From Clostridiales bacterium (GTDB lineage: Bacteria; Bacillota; Clostridia; Oscillospirales; CAG-272), in assembly GCA_012800735.1 (NCBI GenBank), contig JAAZIU010000013.1, forward strand, positions 1 through 64,000: DNA of 64,000 nt, read 5' to 3'. Under the pieces are notes generated by a model. The model did not search any database and was not told where the DNA came from. It was given only the letters and a program-made list of their open reading frames with translations. Both the position numbers and the translations under genes were made by a program. Shown here in pieces: positions 29,643 through 39,379 of this stretch (positions within the stretch are counted from its first letter, which is position 1; each line of letters starts with the position of its first letter).

Positions 29643-31094
29643 TTATCTTGCCTTTCTCCATGTAGTCGGAGAAAAGAGCAGCAGCACCGGAAATATTTCG
29701 AGACGGCCGATAAGCATATCCGCGCTCAGGACAAGCTTGCTGATGGCTGAATAGCCGGCAAAATTGCCCGACGGCCCGACATCGCCCAGCCCGGGAGCGA
29801 CATTGTTTAAAGCGGCCGAAACGGCGGTAAAGTTAGTTGTAAAGTCAAGATTGTCGACTGAAATCAAAAGCAGCGAGATGGCAAAAATGATACTATAAAT
29901 CCCGATATAGACTCTGACTCCGCGGGCAACTTCTCCGCTTATTGGTTTCCCGGAAATTCTCATCTGTTTCACGCTTTGCGGATGAATCATTTTTCTTATC
30001 GCAAGGCGGGCGGATTTAAATAATATGATAACCCGGCTTACCTTTAATCCCCCTCCGGTCGAGCCGGCGCAAGCGCCGATGAACATCAGTATTATGATAA
30101 CAGCTTTGGAAAATTCCGGCCATAGATTATAGTCCGTTGTTGTAAAACCGGAGCTTGAAATTATCGAACCCACATGAAACACCGATTTCAGCAACGCTTC
30201 TTCGGGATGCGGATAAAGTCTGCGGAGATCAAACATAATCGTAAGGGTGGAAACAGCAATTATCGCAAGATAAGTCAGCGTTTCCTCGTCTCGGAAAAAA
30301 GCCTTTAAATTTCCTGTCAGCAGAAGAAAATAAAGCGAGAAACTGATGCCGAAAAGAATCATAAAGACCGTGATTATTACCTGCTGCTCTGCGGTATACG
30401 AAGCGCAGCTGTCAGAAAGAACGCTGATACCGCCGGTTCCGGCGGTGCCAAAGGAAATACAGACAGCGTCGAAGACCGGCATCCTGAATATTATCAGAAG
30501 CCCGGTCATGACAGCGGTCATCACAACATAAATGCCGTAAAGGATACGAGCATTGCTGCGCATCTTCGGAACAAGCTTGCCGACGGACGGTCCCGGGCTT
30601 TCCGCTTTCATTATATGCAGACCGGTACCGCTGCCGGCACTGCGCGGCATTACCGCGATTATGAATATAAGCACTCCCATTCCGCCGAGCCAGTTTGTAA
30701 AGCAGCGCCAATACTGCATGCTCCGCGGCAGCGCCTCAATATCCGTAAGGGTGGTAGCGCCGGTGGTGGTAAATCCGGATATGCACTCAAACAGCGCGTC
30801 TATATAGTTCGGTATCGAACCGCTTAAGGTATACGGCAACGCTCCGACAGCCGACAGCACGATCCATGCAAGCGCGACGGTTACATAGCCCTCTTTTGCG
30901 TATACTTTGCTGAAGTCCGCCTTTAATATTATACCCCCGGCTCCGAGCAGAAAACAAAAGGCTATAACCTCTGCAAAAGCGATAATTGATGCTCTTTCGC
31001 GAAGGACCGCGGCGATTATCAGCGGCGGAATCATGAAGACTCCTTCAAGAGCAAGCATATATCCGATATATTTCAGAAGAACCCTTTTATTTAT
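29643..31094 (-). CDS. trkH: Trk/Ktr potassium uptake membrane protein TrkH, copy 1 (proposed AUA start at 31094; first ATG at 31058)
   Basis: SGFTTTGATTLTDIEALPRSMQYWRCFTNWLGGMGVLIF, GACAGSTGGGLKVSR, GNFAGYSAISKLVLSADMLIGRLEIFPVL. Confidence 0.92.
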   Translation of the reverse strand: MNKRVLLKYIGYMLALEGVFMIPPLIIAAVLRERASIIAFAEVIAFCFLLGAGGIILKADFSKVYAKEGYVTVALAWIVLSAVGALPYTLSGSIPNYIDALFECISGFTTTGATTLTDIEALPRSMQYWRCFTNWLGGMGVLIFIIAVMPRSAGSGTGLHIMKAESPGPSVGKLVPKMRSNARILYGIYVVMTAVMTGLLIIFRMPVFDAVCISFGTAGTGGISVLSDSCASYTAEQQVIITVFMILFGISFSLYFLLLTGNLKAFFRDEETLTYLAIIAVSTLTIMFDLRRLYPHPEEALLKSVFHVGSIISSSGFTTTDYNLWPEFSKAVIIILMFIGACAGSTGGGLKVSRVIILFKSARLAIRKMIHPQSVKQMRISGKPISGEVARGVRVYIGIYSIIFAISLLLISVDNLDFTTNFTAVSAALNNVAPGLGDVGPSGNFAGYSAISKLVLSADMLIGRLEIFPVLLLFSPTTWRKAR

Positions 31095-31171
31095 AAAATA
31101 TCACTCCAATCAACCGGAAAGCAGGCAACGCCAAAATAATTTCCGGTAATGAATATGATTTCCGAAAATCA

Positions 31172-32623
31172 CTAAACCGCCCTTCTCCATGTCGCGGGAG
31201 AGAAGAGCAGCAGCATCGGGAACAATTCAAGACGGCCGATAAGCATATCTGCGCTCAGGACAAGTTTGCTTATATATGAGTAGGAAGCGAAATTGCCGGT
31301 CGGTCCGACCCCGCCGAGACCGGGACCAATATTATTTATAGTAGCGGCAACTGCGGTAAAATTAGTTACAAAGTCGAAATTATCGAAGGAAATCACAAAA
31401 AGCGAGAGCGCGAATATAATACAGTAAACACTTATATATATGCTAACGCCACTTACAGTGTCTGCATCAACGGTTTTTCCGGAGATTCTAACATGCTTGA
31501 CAGCTTGCGGGTGGATCATCTTCTTTACCGCGAGGCGGGAGGATTTGAGCAGGATAAGGATACGGCTTACCTTCAGTCCTCCGCCGGTTGAGCCGGCGCT
31601 GGCTCCGATGAACATGAGCGTTATAAGGATGGTTTTTGAAAGTTCCGGCCACTTGTTGAAATCGGTTGTAGCAAAGCCGGAAGTCGTTATTATCGAACCC
31701 ACCTGAAACGCCGAATCCTTCAGCGCTTCTCCCCAGTTAGAGTAAAAACCGCGGATATTGAACATAATAACCAAAGTCGAGACGGCTATTATCCCAAGAT
31801 AAGTCATTGTCTCCTCATCTCGGAATACCGCTTTGATGTTTCCTATAAGCATAAGAAAATACATCGAAAAATTAATACCGAAAAGTATCATGAAGACAGT
31901 TATTATTATCTGCTGAGCCGAAGTATATGATGCGCAGCTGTCCGCCAATATCCCGAATCCTCCGGTTCCGGCGGTTCCGAAAGTGATGCAGACGGCGTCG
32001 AAAACCGGCATTCTGAAAATTATCAGGATAACCGCCATTAATACGGTCATCGCAACGTAAATGCCGTAAAGAATCCTTGCGTTGCTGCGCATTTTCGGGA
32101 CGAATTTGCCTACCGACGGTCCGGGGCTTTCCGCTCTCAATATATGCAGACTGGTACCGCTGCCGGGATTGAGTGGCATTATCGCAAGAATGAACACAAG
32201 AACTCCCATGCCGCCGAGCCAATGGGTAAAGCTGCGCCAATAAAGCATACTGCGCGGCAGGGCTTCAACATTTTTCAGTATGCTTGCGCCGGTGGTGGTA
32301 AATCCGGAGATACACTCAAAAACAGCGTCTATATAATGGGGGATTGAACCGCTTAATGTAAAAGGCAGCGCGCCGATAAGAGAGAGCAGGATCCAGGCAA
32401 GCGCTACGGTTACATAACCCTCTTTTGCATATACCTTGCTGAAATCCGCTTTCAAAATAATTCCGGCGGCTCCGATAACCAAACAAATTCCGATAACCTC
32501 CGCAAAAGCAATCGCCGAGGCAGTTTCGTCGAGTACAATGGATATTATCAGCGCCGGAATCATGAAAGCGCCCTCGAGAGCAAGCATATATCCGATATAT
32601 TTAAAAACAATCTTTTTATTTAT
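31172..32623 (-). CDS. trkH: Trk/Ktr potassium uptake membrane protein TrkH, copy 2 (proposed AUA start at 32623; first ATG at 32587)
   Basis: Co-linear with copy 1 along full length; SGFTTTGASILKNVEALPRSMLYWRSFTHWLGGMGVLVF. Confidence 0.92.
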   Translation of the reverse strand: MNKKIVFKYIGYMLALEGAFMIPALIISIVLDETASAIAFAEVIGICLVIGAAGIILKADFSKVYAKEGYVTVALAWILLSLIGALPFTLSGSIPHYIDAVFECISGFTTTGASILKNVEALPRSMLYWRSFTHWLGGMGVLVFILAIMPLNPGSGTSLHILRAESPGPSVGKFVPKMRSNARILYGIYVAMTVLMAVILIIFRMPVFDAVCITFGTAGTGGFGILADSCASYTSAQQIIITVFMILFGINFSMYFLMLIGNIKAVFRDEETMTYLGIIAVSTLVIMFNIRGFYSNWGEALKDSAFQVGSIITTSGFATTDFNKWPELSKTILITLMFIGASAGSTGGGLKVSRILILLKSSRLAVKKMIHPQAVKHVRISGKTVDADTVSGVSIYISVYCIIFALSLFVISFDNFDFVTNFTAVAATINNIGPGLGGVGPTGNFASYSYISKLVLSADMLIGRLELFPMLLLFSPATWRRAV

Positions 32624-32665
32624 AAAATATCACTCCCATCAACGGAAAATGACGCGGGAAACGCA

Positions 32666-34039
32666 TCACTGACTGTCGGTAAAAATATCGTTCAGCTCCA
32701 AAACAGTATGCTCTGCCGTGGTTACGATTATAACCGTATCATCTATCTGCAGATAATCGGAACCGCCCGGGAAAATGACTTTGCCCATTCTTGTAATGCA
32801 GGCGACAAGCAGATCCTTGCGGAACGGAATTCTGCTGAACGGTACCCCCAGATGCTTGGTGTCGGCGCCGACTTCGAATTCTATCGCTTCTGCTTTTTCG
32901 TCCACGATGCGATGGAGGGTAATGGCTGTGCCGCTGCCGCTGCTGCCGCTCGACATCGCGCGGACATAGCGCAGAATGTCGGTAGTTATAAGCTCCGTCG
33001 GGCAGACGGTGGAACCGATGCCCTTGTCGGCAAAAAGCACGTTATATTCGTTATGATCTAATTTGGTAATCGTCTTTGGCACTCCTGCCTTTGACGAAAA
33101 CATCGAGATAACGATATTCATCTCATCAACTCCGGTAAGAGTGACAACGGCGTCGGTTTCATCGATCCGCTCGGCTCTTAAAACTTCGTGTGAGCTGCCG
33201 TCGTCGTGAATTATAAGCGCCTTCGGAAGGCGTTCGGCAAGCTCGTTTGCGCGCTTTTCGTCTATCTCGATTATCTTTACGCCGATACCGACGTTTATAA
33301 GGTCATCGGCGAGATATTCAGCTATTGTCGAGCCGCCGATTATCATAACGTTTCTGATTTTTTGAGCGTCCAGCTCAAGCTGCTTTATGACCTTTGCGAG
33401 ATCTCGACGCGGCGCGGTTATCGTGATTTTATCGCCTGAGCGGAAGACAAATCCGCCTCTCGGGATTATAACCTCTCCGTCACGCTCGACGGCGCAGACG
33501 AGGATATGTCGCCGAAGCTCCCCCTTCATGTCGTCAATGCGGCGATTGGTAAGCGCATTTTTTTCGTCAAGCAGAAGTTCCACAAGCTCGACGCGTCCCT
33601 TCGCGAAGGCGTCAAGGTTAAGAAATGACGGAAATTCAAGGGAACGGAAAATCTGATGCGCAGTCATAAGCTCCGGGTTTATTGCCATCGAAAGTCCCAA
33701 ATCCTCGCGAAGATATTGAATCTGCTGGTTATATTCCGAATTTCGAACCCTTGAAATGGTATGGCTGCAGCCGAGTTTTTTTGCAAGAATGCAGCAAAGC
33801 AGGTTAGTTTCATCACTTGACGTCACCGCTACCATAAGGTCGCAGTTTGCGATATCCGCCTCGCGCTGCACTTCAAGCGACGCGCCGTTTCCTGAAACGA
33901 CAAGAACGTCAAGCCGCTCCTGTGAACGCTGTAAAACATCTGGATCCGAATCTATCAGAACAAGATCATGCCCTTCTTTGGATAACTGTTTTGCCAGCGT
34001 AAATCCGACATTGCCGTCGCCTATTATAGCTATTTTCAT
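32666..34039 (-). CDS. trkA: Trk potassium uptake regulatory NAD-binding protein
   Basis: MKIAIIGDGNVGFTLAKQLSKEGHDLVLIDSD; two RCK-N/RCK-C units. Confidence 0.95.
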   Translation of the reverse strand: MKIAIIGDGNVGFTLAKQLSKEGHDLVLIDSDPDVLQRSQERLDVLVVSGNGASLEVQREADIANCDLMVAVTSSDETNLLCCILAKKLGCSHTISRVRNSEYNQQIQYLREDLGLSMAINPELMTAHQIFRSLEFPSFLNLDAFAKGRVELVELLLDEKNALTNRRIDDMKGELRRHILVCAVERDGEVIIPRGGFVFRSGDKITITAPRRDLAKVIKQLELDAQKIRNVMIIGGSTIAEYLADDLINVGIGVKIIEIDEKRANELAERLPKALIIHDDGSSHEVLRAERIDETDAVVTLTGVDEMNIVISMFSSKAGVPKTITKLDHNEYNVLFADKGIGSTVCPTELITTDILRYVRAMSSGSSGSGTAITLHRIVDEKAEAIEFEVGADTKHLGVPFSRIPFRKDLLVACITRMGKVIFPGGSDYLQIDDTVIIVTTAEHTVLELNDIFTDSQ

Positions 34040-34623
34040 AAAATTCCGTCTTTCTTCAGCAGCTGCGTTTTCTTTCTCTCGGTATTTAAAATTGCCTCGT
34101 AAGCGCGTATCACTCCGTCACCGAATCCGTTTTCGTTATCCAGCATCAGATCGGCGTATTTCGACGAGGGGATTGAATACTCCCTCTCTCTGTATCTTAC
34201 GGTGGCAAGGTAGTAATCGGCTATCTCTTCGAGTGTCTGATTCTTTATTATCAAATTGCGTTTTATCCGCCGGTAAAGCCGGGTCTCGATAGATGCGGTA
34301 ACGTATATTTTATAGTCGCACAGCTCGCGCAGCTCGTCTATGCAGAACAGAAAGGCTCCGTCGAGGAGCAGATATTTGATTCCGCTTGAGATTTCATTTT
34401 TTATAAAATCATAAGCCGCCGGGCGGTTGATCGAGTCGGGATGGTTCCAGTCGGGGTATTCCTCCCCGTCAAGCGGAGATATTATCCGCGGCAGCTCTTT
34501 TTTATAAAACTTGTCGAGAAGTATATAAGAGGTACTCTCGCCTAAAATCGGAATGAGGTTTTCGCAAAGCGTTGATTTCCCGCTTGCCGAAGCTCCGGAT
34601 ACGCCGATAACAAATGCTTTCAT
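34036..34623 (-). CDS. Uridine kinase-like P-loop kinase
   Basis: GVSGASASGKSTLCENLIPIL; YPDWNHPDSINRPAAYDF; overlaps trkA by 4 nt. Confidence 0.8.
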   Translation of the reverse strand: MKAFVIGVSGASASGKSTLCENLIPILGESTSYILLDKFYKKELPRIISPLDGEEYPDWNHPDSINRPAAYDFIKNEISSGIKYLLLDGAFLFCIDELRELCDYKIYVTASIETRLYRRIKRNLIIKNQTLEEIADYYLATVRYREREYSIPSSKYADLMLDNENGFGDGVIRAYEAILNTERKKTQLLKKDGIL

Positions 34624-34742
34624 AATACAATTATACCTTGTTTTATCGTTATATTTATTTTGAATCGGTAAATATTACGGAATAATATTATGGCGGATAG
34701 CCGATTATTAAGTAAAATATGAGGGTTATTATTTCAAAGCCC

Positions 34743-34771
34743 TTGACAAAATCTCCCGGATAGGGTAAAAT
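34743..34771 (+). promoter_or_regulatory. Sigma-A promoter
   Basis: TTGACA (34743-34748), 17 bp, TAAAAT (34766-34771). Confidence 0.7.
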
Positions 34772-34808
34772 AAGACTAATCAATTATGTGATTCACGGAG
34801 GTATCAAT

Positions 34809-35609
34809 ATGTTTACTTTATCCATCGCAGGCGGCTGGCTGCCCGGTAATTATTATGAGAAATACGCGGCGGCTAAAAAATACGGATTCAAAGCGCTTGA
34901 GATGCTCGGCTGGACCGGAGTTGATCTCGACCGCGCAAGAAACGCAATCGATGAGAGTGGCGTGGCGCTTTCCGCAATTCTTACCCAGTCTACCGATCCC
35001 GAAATTCAAAAGAAGCTGGACAACAGCCACGGTATCGTCTGGGAAGACCTTTACGACGATTATGTCAAAGCGATGACCGAGACGATAAACGCCGCAGTTA
35101 AACTCAACTGCCGTCAGGTAGTCGCAGTTTCCGGAAACGAGCGCAGCGATGTTGAAAGATACACTCAGCACCTTAACATCGTAAAAGCGCTTGCCCGCGT
35201 TGCTCCGATTGCAGAAGACGCCGGAGTTACCATTGTACTAGAGCCGCTCAATATTCTCGTTGACCATATGGGTTATTATCTTGTGACATCAAAAGAAGGC
35301 TTTGATGTCATCCGCGAAGTCGGAAGCCCGAATGTCAGGCTGCTGTATGACGTTTATCACCAGCAGATCTCAGAAGGAAACATCATCAACAATATCAAGA
35401 ACAATATTGATCTGATAGGACACATCCATTTGGGCGACGTTCCCGGACGCAGGGAACCCGGAACCGGCGAGATAAATTACCGCAATGTCTTCAAAGCTAT
35501 CTGCGAATCCGGCTATACCAAATACGCCGCTCTCGAGTGCGGACTTACCACCGACCTTGATACCGGTGTCAAGAATATGCGCGCTCTTACCGACGGATAC
35601 GCCGACTGA
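34809..35609 (+). CDS. Sugar phosphate isomerase/epimerase (AP endonuclease 2-like TIM barrel)
   Basis: VTIVLEPLN, LLYDVYHQQISEGNIINNI, HIHLGDVPGRREPGTGEINY; ATG 34809 after SD cggaggt. Confidence 0.88.
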   Translation: MFTLSIAGGWLPGNYYEKYAAAKKYGFKALEMLGWTGVDLDRARNAIDESGVALSAILTQSTDPEIQKKLDNSHGIVWEDLYDDYVKAMTETINAAVKLNCRQVVAVSGNERSDVERYTQHLNIVKALARVAPIAEDAGVTIVLEPLNILVDHMGYYLVTSKEGFDVIREVGSPNVRLLYDVYHQQISEGNIINNIKNNIDLIGHIHLGDVPGRREPGTGEINYRNVFKAICESGYTKYAALECGLTTDLDTGVKNMRALTDGYAD

Positions 35610-35623
35610 TTATCAGCCTAAGC

Positions 35624-35656
35624 GGGATGACGGGGACTTCCCCGTCGTCCCTTTTT
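35624..35656. terminator. Rho-independent terminator
   Basis: gggatgacgggga / tccccgtcgtccc then tttttattt. Confidence 0.8.
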
Positions 35657-35665
35657 ATTTTATGT

Positions 35666-36646
35666 TTATATATCCAGCTCTTCTTTTTCGATTCTGAGGC
35701 AGGACAGAGCGGTAAAATCATCACGCTCGAAAAAGACGCAGACGGAGCCGTCCGGATTTATCGCGATATCGGCGTAACCGGCTTTGTCGTAAATTATCTT
35801 TCTGCTTTTGGTGCCGAGACCGTCCGGCGACAGGCGGGTGATGCAGAGCTGTCTGCGTTCCTTTTCCGAATAGCAGTTGACGAAATATATATCGTCTCCG
35901 CGACGGCAGGCAGAACCGAAGCAGACGGGATCGACAAGTTCATAGTCAAAGCGAGGTTCGGTAAATCTGCCGTCTTTTTCGTATACATATCCGCGGCGGC
36001 GCTCCGGCGAAACGTTGCGGAGATTGAAAATTATTCTGCCGTCGGGAAGGGCTGCCGCGGCAGTCTCGCTTGGATCTTTGAGACAGCCTTTTATATACTC
36101 CCGGGCGGGATACCATTTGCCGTTTTCGCAATAAAGCGCGCTTACGACCGACGGGGCGTGCGGCCGAGGAGCGCCGGGGGTTCCTTCCCCGTTCGCCATC
36201 CAGACCGGGACGATTATCCTTCCGGCTGAAACAATACCGTGACCGGGACCGGGTGCTATAACATTATATTGCCAAAGCTCCTTCAAATCGTCCGCCGCGT
36301 CTATCCGCTCCGGTTTTGAGAATGTTTTGCCTTTATCGTCGGAATATATGGTAAAAACATCGTAATAATCTATTGCGTAAACAAGACGCAGCCGACTTCC
36401 TTCGGCTATAAGAGTGGGGTTGTTGACCGCTAAATTACCTGAATAAGCCGGCTGACGGTAATATCCCCAGGTAATTCCGCCGTCTTCGCTTACCGCAGTT
36501 TCAATGGCTCTTGTATCCCAGTCGTTGAGAGTTTCTCTGCATTCATAGGCGCAGATAAGCGTCCCGCAGTCAAGCGAAACTATGGCGGGTATCCTGTGCC
36601 AGGCAAAGCCGTGTTCACCCCGCCGTATCACATCTGTTATGATCAT
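35666..36646 (-). CDS. Sialidase/neuraminidase-fold (BNR repeat) protein, no signal peptide
   Basis: RIPAIVSLDCGTLICAYECR, SEDGGITW, YSDDKGKTFSKPERI; start refined to ATG 36646 behind ggaggacag. Confidence 0.8.
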   Translation of the reverse strand: MIITDVIRRGEHGFAWHRIPAIVSLDCGTLICAYECRETLNDWDTRAIETAVSEDGGITWGYYRQPAYSGNLAVNNPTLIAEGSRLRLVYAIDYYDVFTIYSDDKGKTFSKPERIDAADDLKELWQYNVIAPGPGHGIVSAGRIIVPVWMANGEGTPGAPRPHAPSVVSALYCENGKWYPAREYIKGCLKDPSETAAAALPDGRIIFNLRNVSPERRRGYVYEKDGRFTEPRFDYELVDPVCFGSACRRGDDIYFVNCYSEKERRQLCITRLSPDGLGTKSRKIIYDKAGYADIAINPDGSVCVFFERDDFTALSCLRIEKEELDI

Positions 36647-36713
36647 TGGAACTGTCCTCCGATATTTTATTGATATTCCCGTAAAGAATAAATAAACCGT
36701 TTTCATTTTTATA

Positions 36714-36742
36714 ATTATATCACAGAAGAAACCGTTTTTCAA
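36714..36742 (-). promoter_or_regulatory. Sigma-A promoter for sialidase-like gene
   Basis: Minus strand TTGAAA (36737-36742), 17 bp, TATAAT (36714-36719), TGA-extended. Confidence 0.75.
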
Positions 36743-36771
36743 TAAGCAAGCGACTTTTTTGGTATTCCCGC

Positions 36772-36800
36772 TTGAAATTTCTTACGGTATATGGTATTAT
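36772..36800 (+). promoter_or_regulatory. Sigma-A promoter for MBL-fold gene
   Basis: TTGAAA (36772-36777), 17 bp, TATTAT (36795-36800), TGG-extended. Confidence 0.65.
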
Positions 36801-36832
36801 GTTTTTATACAAAACAACGGAATAATGGGATT

Positions 36833-37792
36833 ATGTCGGAAAAACAATCAAAAAAGGTAAAAAAACCCGGGAAGACAGGAAAACGGTATTTTAAAACAGC
36901 GGATATCTTCAGGGCAGCGCTGTTTGCCGCTCTGATAGTTTTCGGAGTTATTTATTATTTCACTCATCCTGATGCTGCGATTCCAAAGGCGGATATCAGC
37001 GTAAAAAACAATGCCTTTCGCGATTCGCTGATTATCAGCTTTATAGATGTCGGTCAGGGAGATTCCTCACTTATTATCGCGCCCGGAGGCGAGGCGATGC
37101 TTATCGACACCGGTTTGCGCGACAAATTCTCCGACGTCGAGTCAGAATTGAAGGCGAACGGAGTATCATCTCTTGAATATCTTGTCCTGACGCATCCTCA
37201 CGACGACCATATCGGCGGAGCTTCGAAAATACTTCGGCAGTTTGAGGTAGACAAAGTTATTATGCTGAATACCGCTGTCGATTCGCCTTCGTATTCAAGA
37301 CTTGTCAGTATTTTGGCTGAATCAGACACCGCAGTTGTATATCCCGCGCAGGGGGACAAATTCGCCCTCGGCGAAGCCGAATTTACCATACTCTCTCCCG
37401 CTTCCGCATCGAATGAAGATATGAACGAAAATTCAATCATACTCAGGCTTGTCTACAAAGAAACCTCCGCCGTTTTCACCGGGGATGCCGGAGAGATTTC
37501 GGAAAGCGAAGTGATAGAAGCTTTCGGCGCGTCATCGCTTAAATCTGATGTTTTAAAGGTAGGACATCACGGCTCTTCTTCATCGACTTCGGTCAGATTT
37601 CTTCAAGCCATTCAGCCGGAATTTGCCGTTATCAGCTGCGAGAAGAACAACGATTACGGTCATCCGCACGGCTTGACTTTGCGTAAGCTCGCTGATATCG
37701 ACGCGCTGATATTAAGAACCGACATATCCGGAACCATTACCCTGATAAGCGACGGAAAAGAGTTTATATATGTCGGCAAAACTGAGGATTAA
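36833..37792 (+). CDS. ComEC/Rec2-related MBL-fold hydrolase, N-terminal TM
   Basis: SFIDVGQGDSSLIIAPGGEAMLIDTG, LTHPHDDHIGG, LKVGHHGSSSSTS. Confidence 0.88.
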   Translation: MSEKQSKKVKKPGKTGKRYFKTADIFRAALFAALIVFGVIYYFTHPDAAIPKADISVKNNAFRDSLIISFIDVGQGDSSLIIAPGGEAMLIDTGLRDKFSDVESELKANGVSSLEYLVLTHPHDDHIGGASKILRQFEVDKVIMLNTAVDSPSYSRLVSILAESDTAVVYPAQGDKFALGEAEFTILSPASASNEDMNENSIILRLVYKETSAVFTGDAGEISESEVIEAFGASSLKSDVLKVGHHGSSSSTSVRFLQAIQPEFAVISCEKNNDYGHPHGLTLRKLADIDALILRTDISGTITLISDGKEFIYVGKTED

Positions 37793-37907
37793 TCTATATA
37801 TGATTTATAATTGTTTTGTGTAATCCGTTTTTTTAGATGTTTGTGTGCATATTAACATCGGTGTTGTTTTTAACATAGTTTTTGTGTAGATTTCTTTGAC
37901 AATATAT

Positions 37908-37935
37908 TGACTTTAGTTTTACAATGTGATATAAT
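37908..37935 (+). promoter_or_regulatory. Sigma-A promoter
   Basis: TTGACT (37908-37913), 16 bp, TATAAT (37930-37935), TGA-extended. Confidence 0.7.
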
Positions 37936-37965
37936 ATTTTTATGTTTATTATGGAGGAATTTATT

Positions 37966-39150
37966 ATGAAACTAAATAAGATTATTCGCGCAGGCGCGAT
38001 TTTTCTGACGGCGCTGATGGTCGCCGCGGTTATCGCATCCTGCGGCGGCGCCGGTTCATCCGACAAAATAAAACTCGGCGGTATCGGTCCGCTGACCGGC
38101 GGCGCGGCTATTTACGGCTCCGCCTGCAAGAACGCCGCTGAGATTGCGGTTGAAGAAATCAACGCTTTGGGCGGACTTCAATTTGAGCTTAACTTCCAGG
38201 ACGATGAACACGACGCGGAAAAGGCGGTAAACGCTTACAACAACCTCAAAGACTGGGGAATGCAGGTTCTTGTCGGAACCACTACCACTACCCCCTGCAT
38301 TGCCGTTTCTGCCGAAGCTTACAACGACCATCTCTTTGTACTGACCCCCTCGGCATCATCCGAAAAGGTAGTCGAGCTTGAAACGAACGCCGACGGTAGC
38401 GTCACCTACAAAGGCAATATGTTCCAGATGTGCTTCACCGACCCGAACCAGGGACTGGCATCCGCCCAGTATATAAACGACAAGGGGCTGGGTACAAAAA
38501 TTGCGATAATTTACAAGAATGACGACCCGTATTCCAAGGGAATATACGACCGCTTTATCGCAAAAGCCGCTGAACTCGGAGTAAGCGTTGTTTCGGAGAC
38601 CAGCTTCACCGATGACTCTGCAAACGATTTCTCGGTTCAGCTTTCTCAGGCGCAGGCTGCCGGAGCCGACCTTGTCTTCCTGCCGATGTATTACACCCCG
38701 GCTTCCCTTATCCTGACTCAGGCGCACAACATGAACTACACTCCCAAATTCTTCGGAGTTGACGGTCTTGACGGCATACTCACGATGGAGGGATTCGACA
38801 CCTCTCTCGCCGAGGGCGTTATGCTTCTGACCCCCTTCTCCGCCGACGCCACAGACGAGCGTACTCAGAACTTTGTCAAGAAATATAAGGAAAAGTTCGG
38901 TGACATTCCCAACCAGTTCGCAGCAGATGCTTACGATGTTGTCTATTCGATCTATCAGGCTTGCAATAACGCCGGTGTTACGGCTTCGATGACTCATCAG
39001 GAAATCTGCGACAAACTGATCGAGCAGTTCACCACCATGACATATGACGGACTTACCGGCGCCGGAATGACTTGGGCGCCCTCCGGAATGGTCTCAAAAG
39101 AGCCCCGCGGAATGATTATCAAAGACGGCGCATACGCCGGCATGGATTGA
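37966..39150 (+). CDS. livK: Branched-chain amino acid ABC transporter substrate-binding lipoprotein
   Basis: Lipobox IASCGGAG; KLGGIGPLTGGAAIYGSACKNAAEIAVEEIN; ATG 37966 after atggagg SD. Confidence 0.9.
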   Translation: MKLNKIIRAGAIFLTALMVAAVIASCGGAGSSDKIKLGGIGPLTGGAAIYGSACKNAAEIAVEEINALGGLQFELNFQDDEHDAEKAVNAYNNLKDWGMQVLVGTTTTTPCIAVSAEAYNDHLFVLTPSASSEKVVELETNADGSVTYKGNMFQMCFTDPNQGLASAQYINDKGLGTKIAIIYKNDDPYSKGIYDRFIAKAAELGVSVVSETSFTDDSANDFSVQLSQAQAAGADLVFLPMYYTPASLILTQAHNMNYTPKFFGVDGLDGILTMEGFDTSLAEGVMLLTPFSADATDERTQNFVKKYKEKFGDIPNQFAADAYDVVYSIYQACNNAGVTASMTHQEICDKLIEQFTTMTYDGLTGAGMTWAPSGMVSKEPRGMIIKDGAYAGMD

Positions 39151-39218
39151 TTTCCCATTCATTTAAACGGCTAAGCTCTGATAACTTTTTTCAGTTGTTA
39201 TTTTCCGATTAAAAGCTT

Positions 39219-39257
39219 CAGGGTTGTCGTATAATTTACGGCAGCCCTGTTTATTTT
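39219..39257 (+). terminator. Terminator between livK and livH
   Basis: cagggttgtcgta taattt? tacggcagccctg type stem (39219-39249) with G-U pairs, then tttatttt. Confidence 0.7.
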
Positions 39258-39379
39258 AAAACCGCAACAGAGATTTTTTCGTTTTAATCATATAATCTGA
39301 AATTTGTATGCTTTTCCTGTTTTTAATTTCGGATTTATATGCTGCCGACATCAGTTTTAAACGAAAGTGTATAAACAAT

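Noticed and set aside
29643-32587. Assembly artefact explaining the double trkH
   Set aside because: The copies differ at many positions with conservative substitutions, so they are real paralogues and not a collapsed or duplicated contig.
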